From positions 23,403 through 28,589 of the forward strand of contig DDBM01000201.1 of the NCBI GenBank assembly GCA_002333125.1: a DNA stretch of 5,187 nucleotides, written 5' to 3'. Position numbers and translations under genes: made by a program. The notes under the pieces were generated by a model. It was not told the DNA's origin and did not search any database. It saw only the letters and a program-made list of their open reading frames with translations. Below are positions 1-5,187 of the stretch, in pieces (within the stretch, counting starts at the first letter, position 1; each line of letters opens with the position of its first letter). The stretch is from Moraxellaceae bacterium UBA2032. Its GTDB lineage: Bacteria > Pseudomonadota > Gammaproteobacteria > Pseudomonadales > Moraxellaceae.

Positions 1-92
1 GTATTTTTTTTCATTGTTAGACTTCATTAAAAATAAGAATTAGTTTATAGACTGTACACACACTAACAGCATTTAAACATCGAAATATAAAC

Positions 93-121
93 TTGTTTAA
101 ATAACGTAAATTGACTATAAA
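93..121 (+). promoter_or_regulatory. Candidate sigma70 promoter for the outer-membrane barrel gene
   Basis: A -10-like TATAAA (116-121, 5 of 6 to TATAAT) lies 17 nt downstream of a weak -35-like TTGTTT (93-98, only TTG matches). Transcription would start near 128, giving a leader of about 30 nt with a strong Shine-Dalgarno site. The -35 box overlaps a small perfect inverted repeat, TAAAC-TT-GTTTA (88-99), which could be an operator or chance in AT-rich DNA. The assignment rests on consensus matching by eye. Confidence 0.45.
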
Positions 122-141
122 ATGAGATTCCATTTGTTTTC

Positions 142-147
142 AAGGAG
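142..147 (+). promoter_or_regulatory. Strong ribosome binding site deciding the barrel gene start
   Basis: AAGGAG (142-147) is a near-perfect Shine-Dalgarno core. It sits 9 nt before the ATG at 157, and 6 nt before an in-frame GTG at 154. The ATG is preferred because it is the stronger start codon and gives a clean signal peptide beginning MLKKL. An out-of-frame ATG at 152 is followed at once by TGA (155-157), so the start region reads ATGTGATG. Confidence 0.7.
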
Positions 148-156
148 AGTTATGTG

Positions 157-849
157 ATGTTAAAAAAATTATCGTTTATTTTGTGTACCACTTTATTTGC
201 GCAACAAAGTTATGCTACCGATGTTGCTTTAGGCGCAGGCTTAAGCACACTAGGTTTTGGAGTACAAGGTACGTTTGCAGTCAATCCTTATGTTAATGTT
301 CGGCTGCTAGCTCAAGGTTATGATCTTGACGAAGACTTTGAGGAAAGTGGCATTAATTACAACAGTAACTTTAAACTAGAAAGTTATGGCGTATTAGCTG
401 ATATTCACCCTTTTGCAGGGACGTTTTTTGTGAGTGCAGGTTGGTTAGCACACAATAATGGCTTAGATTTAAAAGCCAGTTGCCCTACAAGCTGTGATAT
501 TGACGGCACATCTTATAAAAGCGAACCTGATGGCCAAATTAAGGCAACGGTTGATTTAGGTTCAAATGCGCCTTATTTGGGTATAGGTTGGGGCAATGCC
601 ATGAAAGGAGGCCGTGTTTATGCCAAACTTGATGTAGGCGTGTTGTTTCAAGATGACCCTAAAGCTAGTTTAAAGGCAACAGGTACTTTTGAGAATACAG
701 CAACACACCAACAGGTTAATGTATCTACCAACCCTATGTTTCAACAAGAAGTTGCTAACGAAGAAAAAGACCTACAAAAAGAACTCGATGATGCCGAAGG
801 AGCTAACATGTATCCTGTGATTTCCTTGAGTGTAGGTTATCGCTTTTAA
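157..849 (+). CDS. Exported outer-membrane beta-barrel protein (CarO/OmpW-like)
   Basis: Predicted 230-residue outer-membrane protein. Residues 1-20 form a classic signal peptide (MLKKL, hydrophobic core, cleavage after QSYA). The mature part has alternating polar and hydrophobic strands rich in Gly, Tyr and Phe, and ends in SVGYRF with a C-terminal Phe, the usual recognition signal for the barrel assembly machinery. Segments such as NPYVNVRL (about 43-50), APYLGIGWGN (138-147) and the GVLFQDDPKASL stretch (161-172), then an acidic loop (about 197-213), follow the same order I remember from Acinetobacter CarO, an ornithine/small-solute channel. That likeness is from memory and is at fold or family level, so substrate transport is an inference. 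Residues 109-113 (CPTSC) hold the only two cysteines of the mature protein, which could form a loop disulfide. A hairpin follows the gene, so it is probably monocistronic. A generic OmpW/OmpA-type eight-stranded barrel without a channel role is the main alternative. Confidence 0.85.
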   Translation: MLKKLSFILCTTLFAQQSYATDVALGAGLSTLGFGVQGTFAVNPYVNVRLLAQGYDLDEDFEESGINYNSNFKLESYGVLADIHPFAGTFFVSAGWLAHNNGLDLKASCPTSCDIDGTSYKSEPDGQIKATVDLGSNAPYLGIGWGNAMKGGRVYAKLDVGVLFQDDPKASLKATGTFENTATHQQVNVSTNPMFQQEVANEEKDLQKELDDAEGANMYPVISLSVGYRF

Positions 850-874
850 GTTTTATTGATTCATATTAATGATG

Positions 875-895
875 ACACCCTCCTTAAGAGGGTGT
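875..895 (+). terminator. Candidate hairpin terminator after the barrel gene
   Basis: A perfect 8-bp stem, ACACCCTC (875-882) with GAGGGTGT (888-895), closes a 5-nt loop. It begins 25 nt after the barrel gene stop. The downstream sequence GGTTATTT has only an interrupted U-tract, so intrinsic termination may be partial. Its position between two signal-peptide genes with separate leaders supports a transcript end here. Confidence 0.55.
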
Positions 896-925
896 GGTTA
901 TTTGCCAGAATCCTGTTTTTTAACA

Positions 926-937
926 TGACAAGTGTCA
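926..937. promoter_or_regulatory. Short palindrome in the lipase leader (possible operator)
   Basis: TGACA-AG-TGTCA is a perfect inverted repeat with 5-bp arms and a 2-bp centre. It lies 25 bp upstream of the candidate -10 box of the lipase gene, about where a -35 box or dimeric regulator site would sit. No known regulator can be named from it. A 12-bp palindrome can occur by chance, so this is a weak call. Confidence 0.25.
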
Positions 938-961
938 ATGTTTTTACTGTAGGTACTTGTT

Positions 962-967
962 TATACT
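962..967 (+). promoter_or_regulatory. Candidate -10 box for the lipase transcription unit
   Basis: TATACT matches TATAAT at 5 of 6 positions. A start near 974 would leave a leader of about 32 nt before the ATG at 1006. No good -35 hexamer is seen 16-18 nt upstream (the region is T-rich, around TGTTTT), so the promoter would be weak, activator-dependent, or a false match. The preceding hairpin at 875-895 makes some separate promoter here likely. Confidence 0.35.
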
Positions 968-1005
968 CAAACGCTACAACACATACCTCGCAGGACACAA
1001 TAATT

Positions 1006-2013
1006 ATGTTAAAAAAACTTGCTCTGAGCCTGATGATTGGCCTCTCAAGCTACAGCATCACCTCACAAGCCGCTCCTATCGTTACCGACAGCGTCGCGTT
1101 AATGCAATCGGTGTTACAACAAGAACGCCAATGGGCTGGCTTAGAAAGCAAAACCATTAAAGTAGGCGAAACAACTTTTGCCTATAGTGAAGGCGGTGTT
1201 AAAGGCGCACCTACCGTGTTATTGGTGCATGGTTTTTCGGGCTCGCGTGATAATTGGAATCGAATTGCTCATAAACTGACAAAAAAATATCATGTCGTTG
1301 CGGTAGATTTACCCGGCCATGGTGACACTATTGCACCCGAAAGTTTTGGTTATCAATTAGCCGATTTATCGGATGCAGTACGCCAATTTGTTTTAGCTTT
1401 AGGTATTCAAAAAGATTTACATATTGCAGGTCACTCACTCGGTGGTGGCATTGCGGTATTGTATTCGGCCTTATATTTTTTGGAAGTTAAAAGCGTATTA
1501 TTGGTAGATACCGCTGGCGTTTACGACAAAGTGGGAAACTCATTAATTTCTAAACCCGAAGAACTAAAAAATATGCTGGTGCGTAAGCAAGGTGATTTTG
1601 AGCGTTTAGCAACTAAAATAGCGATGTATAACCCACCGTTTATTCCTAAAGAGTTAATGGAAGGTTATGAAAAATTGCATGTAAAACATTTGCCCGAACA
1701 CGAAAAACTGATTAATGCCTTAATTAAACAAATGGAATTTACCAAGCCAGAAACCTTTCAAATGGCAGCGCATAGCATCGAAGCACCTACCTTGGTTATT
1801 TGGGGTGATAAAGACGCGGTTATTGATGTGAGTGTGGTTGAAGAATTAAAAGAACATCTAAAAAATGAAGAAGTGTTAATCTTGAAAGATGTGGGTCATA
1901 CGCCCATCTTAGAAGCGGACTACCCCGTTAGTGAAGCGTATTTAGCTTTTTTGGCTAAGGCTCAAGCCATGCCCAATAAATTTGCCCCTGCTGCTACACC
2001 TTCTACCAAGTAA
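1006..2013 (+). CDS. Exported alpha/beta-hydrolase lipase/esterase (family V type)
   Basis: Predicted 335-residue serine hydrolase acting on carboxylic esters, probably lipids or short-chain esters, outside the cytoplasm. Residues 1-22 are a signal peptide (MLKKLALSL..., likely cut at SQA|AP). The fold signatures are in order: oxyanion-hole HGFSG (75-79), DLPGHG (101-106), nucleophile elbow GHSLGG with Ser144, acid in VIWGDKDAVID (probably Asp270), and DVGHTP with catalytic His298. Segments VKSVLLVDTAG (161-171) and MYNPPFIPKEL (207-217, in the cap region) resemble the cold-active Moraxella/Psychrobacter lipases of Arpigny-Jaeger family V, as remembered. The C-terminal 17 or so residues form an Ala/Pro-rich tail. 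The frame stays open upstream to a TTG at 856, but the ATG at 1006 is chosen because it starts the signal peptide and follows a weak AGGA (992-995). The next gene begins 13 nt after the stop, suggesting an operon. True substrate is unknown; an epoxide hydrolase or haloperoxidase-like enzyme is less likely. Confidence 0.88.
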   Translation: MLKKLALSLMIGLSSYSITSQAAPIVTDSVALMQSVLQQERQWAGLESKTIKVGETTFAYSEGGVKGAPTVLLVHGFSGSRDNWNRIAHKLTKKYHVVAVDLPGHGDTIAPESFGYQLADLSDAVRQFVLALGIQKDLHIAGHSLGGGIAVLYSALYFLEVKSVLLVDTAGVYDKVGNSLISKPEELKNMLVRKQGDFERLATKIAMYNPPFIPKELMEGYEKLHVKHLPEHEKLINALIKQMEFTKPETFQMAAHSIEAPTLVIWGDKDAVIDVSVVEELKEHLKNEEVLILKDVGHTPILEADYPVSEAYLAFLAKAQAMPNKFAPAATPSTK

Positions 2014-2014
2014 C

Positions 2015-2019
2015 AAGGA
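2015..2019 (+). promoter_or_regulatory. Ribosome binding site fixing the start of the helical protein gene
   Basis: AAGGA lies 7 nt before the ATG at 2027 and directly after the lipase stop (2011-2013). It supports the ATG over an upstream in-frame TTG at 1982, which has no Shine-Dalgarno match and would overlap the lipase gene. The arrangement is typical of two genes translated from one mRNA. Confidence 0.65.
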
Positions 2020-2026
2020 TTTATTC

Positions 2027-3034
2027 ATGTCTTCCAAAGCTGCCGCTCTTTTAGATGCACATAAACAACACTTATTAGCTCAATTTAGCCCTGAGCAAAT
2101 GAATGCCACCTTAAGCCGTGAAATTAACGCTTTTTTTGATTGGTCACAAAAACAACCAATTAACAAGGTAGTTAAACTTGAAGCCATTCAAGGTGTGGCT
2201 CAACGTTATGTATTAGCCCAAGCCGTCAGTACAGGCTTAACACAACAAATATTGCACATTGTTAAAGCGGCCATTAACAGCCCTTTAAATGAGACGACCT
2301 ATGTGCATCAATTAATTGAACATCAAGACTATTTGGCTATTGTGGATAAAATTGCCAGTCATGAACAACTACGCAAAGACCTAATTCATACCGCTGTTGG
2401 CAATCCTGTGTATGCTAAATTGTTGTCTGATATTGTGTATCAGGCATTAAATGATTATTTACTCAACGAAAATCCTTTAGCTAAAAAAGTACCCGGTATG
2501 TCTTCACTCATGAAAATGGGCAAAGGCCTCATGGAAAGTACAGGCGGTAATGCAGCAATTGAGTCGGCACTTAAAAACTATTTACACAAAAACACCCAAA
2601 AGATTGTCGATTTAAGCGAAAAGATTTTGCTTAAAACTTTAGATGCTAAGCAAATTCATCATGTGGCCGACCAAGTGTGGCACAAAATTAAAGGCGCACC
2701 GTTATCTGTAGGCAAGCAATATATTTCTGATAGCGATATAGAATTTGCACTCAATGAAGGTGCAAAAGTGTGGAATCATTTTAGACAAACCGCTTATGCT
2801 CAAGCCATGTTAAATGAACTCATTGCATCATGGTTTAGCGAGTTTGCTGGCCGTGATGGATTGAGCTTGTTGGCCGATTTAAACATCTCACGCGAGCAAT
2901 TATTAGACGAAATTTTGGTATTTGCTCAACCTGTTGTGGCCGAGATGTTAGCTTCTGGTTTTATTGAGCAACGTATTGAGGCACAACTTAGCGACTTTTA
3001 TAACTCGCCTGTGGTTGCTGAGTTATTGGGTTAA
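2027..3034 (+). CDS. Conserved-looking helix-rich protein of unknown function, downstream of lipase
   Basis: 335 residues, not assignable to a named family. There is no signal peptide and no membrane segment, so it is probably cytoplasmic. The composition (Ala, Leu, Gln, Glu, Lys; few Gly or Pro) and amphipathic spacing suggest an almost all-alpha protein. Notable segments are FFDWSQKQPINKVV (36-49), GNPVYAKLLSDIVYQALNDYLL (125-146), a Gly/Met/Lys-rich turn PGMSSLMKMGKGLM (156-169), and a C-terminal half with VWNHFRQTAYAQAML (248-262), SWFSEFAGRDGLSLLADL (268-285) and a final FYNSPVVAELL. I recall uncharacterised proteobacterial proteins with the same order (a PGxSSLxKxGKGL core followed by WxxFRxTxY and a C-terminal FY), but no function. 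It lies 13 nt after the lipase gene with its own Shine-Dalgarno site, so co-transcription is likely. A role linked to the hydrolase, such as lipid or fatty-acid handling, is only an inference from context. Confidence 0.82.
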   Translation: MSSKAAALLDAHKQHLLAQFSPEQMNATLSREINAFFDWSQKQPINKVVKLEAIQGVAQRYVLAQAVSTGLTQQILHIVKAAINSPLNETTYVHQLIEHQDYLAIVDKIASHEQLRKDLIHTAVGNPVYAKLLSDIVYQALNDYLLNENPLAKKVPGMSSLMKMGKGLMESTGGNAAIESALKNYLHKNTQKIVDLSEKILLKTLDAKQIHHVADQVWHKIKGAPLSVGKQYISDSDIEFALNEGAKVWNHFRQTAYAQAMLNELIASWFSEFAGRDGLSLLADLNISREQLLDEILVFAQPVVAEMLASGFIEQRIEAQLSDFYNSPVVAELLG

Positions 3035-3039
3035 TAACA

Positions 3040-3084
3040 CCCTCACCCCAACCCTCTCCCAACGGGAGAGAGCTAGAGTGAGGG
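3040..3084. repeat. REP-like nested palindrome between convergent genes
   Basis: A two-tier inverted repeat. The outer arms are CCCTCAC (3040-3046) and GTGAGGG (3078-3084), 7 bp perfect. The inner arms are CTCTCCC (3054-3060) and GGGAGAG (3064-3070), 7 bp perfect around an AAC loop, with a symmetric 7/7-nt internal loop between the two stems. The C-rich arm CCCTCACCCCAACCCTCTCCC is a motif I remember from dispersed REP-like intergenic repeats in several proteobacteria. It lies 5 nt after the helical protein stop and 3 nt beyond the kinase stop. RNA from either strand could fold into it, so it may protect 3' ends or block read-through between the convergent genes. Neither side has a clear U-tract, which argues against a standard intrinsic terminator. 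Confidence 0.75.
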
Positions 3085-3087
3085 ACA

Positions 3088-5187
3088 TCAACGCGCCAAT
3101 TTTCGCTTCATTTTATGGGTCATTACGGCTGTTAAGGCTTTAGACAAATCTTCTTGTTTTAAAGGTTTTACAATAAAGCCATTCATACCAGAATCTATGC
3201 CTTGTTGTTGATATTCGGCCAAAGCATGTGCGCTCACCCCATAAATTAAGGTGGGGATATGTTGTTGTTGTAACTCCCATGCACGAATACGACGTGTTGC
3301 GGTATAACCATCCATATTGGGCATTTCGCAATCCATTAACACCACATCAAACATATCTTGGCTTGCCATTAACACTTGTAAGGCATCTAAACCATCACTC
3401 GCTACCGTGGCCACAATATTATATTTTTTAAGCATCCCCACAATCACCATTTGATTAATCGGGTTATCTTCGGCGATTAACACGGTTAAGCCTGATAAAT
3501 TGGGGTAATCGTTATTGGGTTTAGTTTTTGTTTTTTGAGTAACTTGAGTCTGATTTGGCTCAGTACCATGAGACATCTGCACATAAAACCAAAATATTGA
3601 ACCTTGAGAAGGAATACTTTTTACACCAATATCACCATTCATTAAACGTACTAAAGAGCGGCTAATCGCCAAACCTAAGCCTGTACCACCGTATTTTCGG
3701 GTGACTGACGAGTCGGCCTGAGAAAAGGATTGAAATAAACGCTCACGTTGCTCAGTGGTAATACCAATGCCTGTATCTTGTACTTCAAATTGAATAAACA
3801 CACCGTCCGCGCCTTTATTTTCACGCAAATACGCGCGTAAAGTTACCGTACCACGCTCGGTAAATTTATAGGCATTACCTAACATATTAATAATCACCTG
3901 ACGTACGCGTGTTGGGTCTCCAACCATCCAACACGGCACATTAGGCATAATTTCTGTTTTAATGGGTAAGCCACGCTCTTTGGCGGGCAACACAAATAAC
4001 GAGACACATTCTTTTAATAGTTGATGCAAATTAAAATTGGTATGTTCGATGTCGAGCTTGCCTGCTTCAATTTTAGAATAATCTAAAATATCGTTAATAA
4101 TACGCAATAAGGCTTCGCTAGAGGATTGAATAGTATTGATATAATGTTTTTGTTCTACATTGAGTGGCGTATCGGCCAAGAGTTGTGTCATGCCAATCAT
4201 GCCATTCATCGGCGTACGCACTTCATGGCTCATATTGGCCAAAAACTCACTTTTAGCTTTGACGGCAGTTTCGGCTTGTTGTTTGGCGCGTTCAGCTTCT
4301 TCGGTTTTTAATAGTAAGGCTTCGGTTCTGTCGCGTACTTTTTGGTCTAATAAACGGTTGGTTTCTTCTTGCTGAGATAAGCGTAACTGTTGTGATTTAT
4401 CATTTTCTTGCTGCAACAAACGCATTCTATCGGTGAGTGCACTATTTAAAATTAGTAAGGTAGAAATTGAGCCTAATTGTGCGCCATAGGTTGTCCAAAA
4501 ATTAACAGGTAAAATATCAAAGGCACGTAATACATTGACCATGCCGCCCAACACTAAACCTGACCAACCCAAAGTAAAATATTTACCTAAACGGCTGCCT
4601 TGTTGCCATGTGTACACCCCTGCACCATACATAATGGGCGCAGTAATAAAAGCAATCATCATCGATAGTTGTATCGACAAGGTAAACGGAAAAATAATCG
4701 CACCCACTAAAGTGAGTACAATAAACCCCAAGAACAACGGGTCAAGATTCATTTTACCTAAAATGACCTGTTTAATGCCTAAAAATGATTTTGTTAAGGT
4801 AAAACTCGCTAAGGCAAACAAACTAATGGCAAAAGGTCGAATTCGTTTAGCTACTTCGGGAAAATCTCCCCAAAAATATACCGTTCCCATACCATTTAAA
4901 CTTAACTCAATTAGCGCGTAACAGCCTAATACCGCAACATAATGTAAATGATTTTTATCTTTTAAAATCAAATACAAATAGGCATTAAATAACAAAATAA
5001 TTAACACCGCACCATAGTACATACCAAACCAAAAACTTTCGTTTTGTTGCTCGGCTCTAAAGGCATCGGGTGTTAACAAACTCATCGATATAATCATCGA
5101 ATCACGACTTTGCAGGCGCAAATAAATACTTTGTGTTTGTTGCGGTGTAATACTAATAGGAAGCGCAAAACCTCTGTCTTTAATGGG
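3088..5187 (-). CDS. 7TMR-DISM hybrid histidine kinase with receiver domain (5' end cut off)
   Basis: Membrane sensor kinase whose N-terminus lies past the right edge. The frame is open from the stop (complement of 3088-3090) to position 5187, giving 699 visible residues; numbers below count from the edge. A TTG at 5119-5121 is internal, not a start, because the coding sequence continues upstream with [18 protein letters not shown], which looks like the end of a periplasmic 7TMR-DISMED2 ligand-binding domain. Seven hydrophobic helices follow (about 50-250), then a Gln/Glu-rich coiled-coil linker (about 252-312). The HisKA domain has [11 protein letters not shown] with phosphoacceptor His321. 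The ATPase domain shows the N box (NAYKF, Asn438), DTGIGI (471-476), an F box (FQSFSQAD) and [10 protein letters not shown] (500-509). A C-terminal receiver has EDN (573-575), phosphoacceptor Asp619 in [10 protein letters not shown], and Lys674 in VKPLK; Ser652 replaces the usual Thr. No Hpt domain or DNA-binding output follows, so a separate Hpt protein and regulator are expected. All catalytic residues are present. The signal is unknown; DISM sensors are often thought to bind carbohydrates or other small ligands. Confidence 0.93.
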   Translation of the reverse strand, partial: PIKDRGFALPISITPQQTQSIYLRLQSRDSMIISMSLLTPDAFRAEQQNESFWFGMYYGAVLIILLFNAYLYLILKDKNHLHYVAVLGCYALIELSLNGMGTVYFWGDFPEVAKRIRPFAISLFALASFTLTKSFLGIKQVILGKMNLDPLFLGFIVLTLVGAIIFPFTLSIQLSMMIAFITAPIMYGAGVYTWQQGSRLGKYFTLGWSGLVLGGMVNVLRAFDILPVNFWTTYGAQLGSISTLLILNSALTDRMRLLQQENDKSQQLRLSQQEETNRLLDQKVRDRTEALLLKTEEAERAKQQAETAVKAKSEFLANMSHEVRTPMNGMIGMTQLLADTPLNVEQKHYINTIQSSSEALLRIINDILDYSKIEAGKLDIEHTNFNLHQLLKECVSLFVLPAKERGLPIKTEIMPNVPCWMVGDPTRVRQVIINMLGNAYKFTERGTVTLRAYLRENKGADGVFIQFEVQDTGIGITTEQRERLFQSFSQADSSVTRKYGGTGLGLAISRSLVRLMNGDIGVKSIPSQGSIFWFYVQMSHGTEPNQTQVTQKTKTKPNNDYPNLSGLTVLIAEDNPINQMVIVGMLKKYNIVATVASDGLDALQVLMASQDMFDVVLMDCEMPNMDGYTATRRIRAWELQQQHIPTLIYGVSAHALAEYQQQGIDSGMNGFIVKPLKQEDLSKALTAVMTHKMKRKLAR

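Noticed and set aside
157..216. The barrel protein as a lipoprotein (Cys10 in FILC)
   Set aside because: The cysteine is too close to the N-terminus, the residues before it do not fit a lipobox, and a clear signal peptidase I site follows at residue 20.
856..1005. N-terminal extension of the lipase from a TTG at 856 (50 extra residues)
   Set aside because: It would run through the hairpin at 875-895 and bury the signal peptide inside the protein. The ATG at 1006 gives a normal exported enzyme.
957..1160. Small plus-strand open frame overlapping the start of the lipase gene
   Set aside because: It is out of frame with the lipase, spans its start and signal peptide, has no ribosome binding site, and its translation has no protein-like features.
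2027..3034. The helical protein as a lipase-specific foldase (Lif)
   Set aside because: It lies after a lipase and has an FFDW segment near residues 36-39 faintly like the Lif RxxFDY motif. However, it lacks the N-terminal membrane anchor, the rest of the motif is absent, and Lif proteins serve family I lipases, not this type.
875..3044. The hairpin at 875-895 as a degenerate copy of the palindrome at 3040-3084
   Set aside because: They share only the 8-mer ACACCCTC. The rest of the stems, loops and lengths differ, so common origin is not supported.
4535..4921. A 128-codon open frame on the plus strand opposite the kinase membrane domain
   Set aside because: It is antisense to well-conserved transmembrane coding sequence, has no Shine-Dalgarno site of note, and its translation is basic and low in recognisable structure. 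It is a shadow of the kinase codons.

Overview
The window looks like an ordinary chromosomal segment of a low-to-moderate GC gammaproteobacterium. Three things support this: a Gram-negative outer-membrane beta-barrel protein, a lipase that resembles (from memory) the cold-adapted family V lipases of Psychrobacter and Moraxella, and a 7TMR-DISM hybrid histidine kinase. A Moraxellaceae/Pseudomonadales-type host is my best guess. It is an inference from remembered protein similarity, not a computed placement.

Layout, left to right. Positions 1-156 are an AT-rich leader with a plausible sigma70-type promoter and a good Shine-Dalgarno site. Next is a 230-residue secreted outer-membrane barrel protein (157-849, +). 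Positions 850-1005 hold an 8-bp perfect hairpin that may end the barrel transcript, a short palindrome, and a weak candidate promoter for the next unit. Then come two closely packed plus-strand genes separated by 13 nt: an exported alpha/beta-hydrolase lipase/esterase (1006-2013) and a 335-residue helix-rich cytoplasmic protein of unknown function (2027-3034). A REP-like nested palindrome (3040-3084) fills the 53-nt gap to a convergent minus-strand gene. That gene (3088-5187) is a membrane hybrid histidine kinase whose 5' end lies beyond the right edge of the window.

How the parts may work together: the barrel protein and the lipase are both envelope or exported proteins, so the left half fits nutrient acquisition (small-solute uptake and ester or lipid hydrolysis). 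The helical protein is probably co-transcribed with the lipase, but nothing in its sequence gives a mechanism. The kinase is convergent and so independently transcribed; no functional link to the lipase unit can be shown here.

I found no RNA genes, insertion sequences, CRISPR arrays or phage genes. I see no convincing new system. The least explained items are the helical partner of the lipase and the REP-like palindrome.
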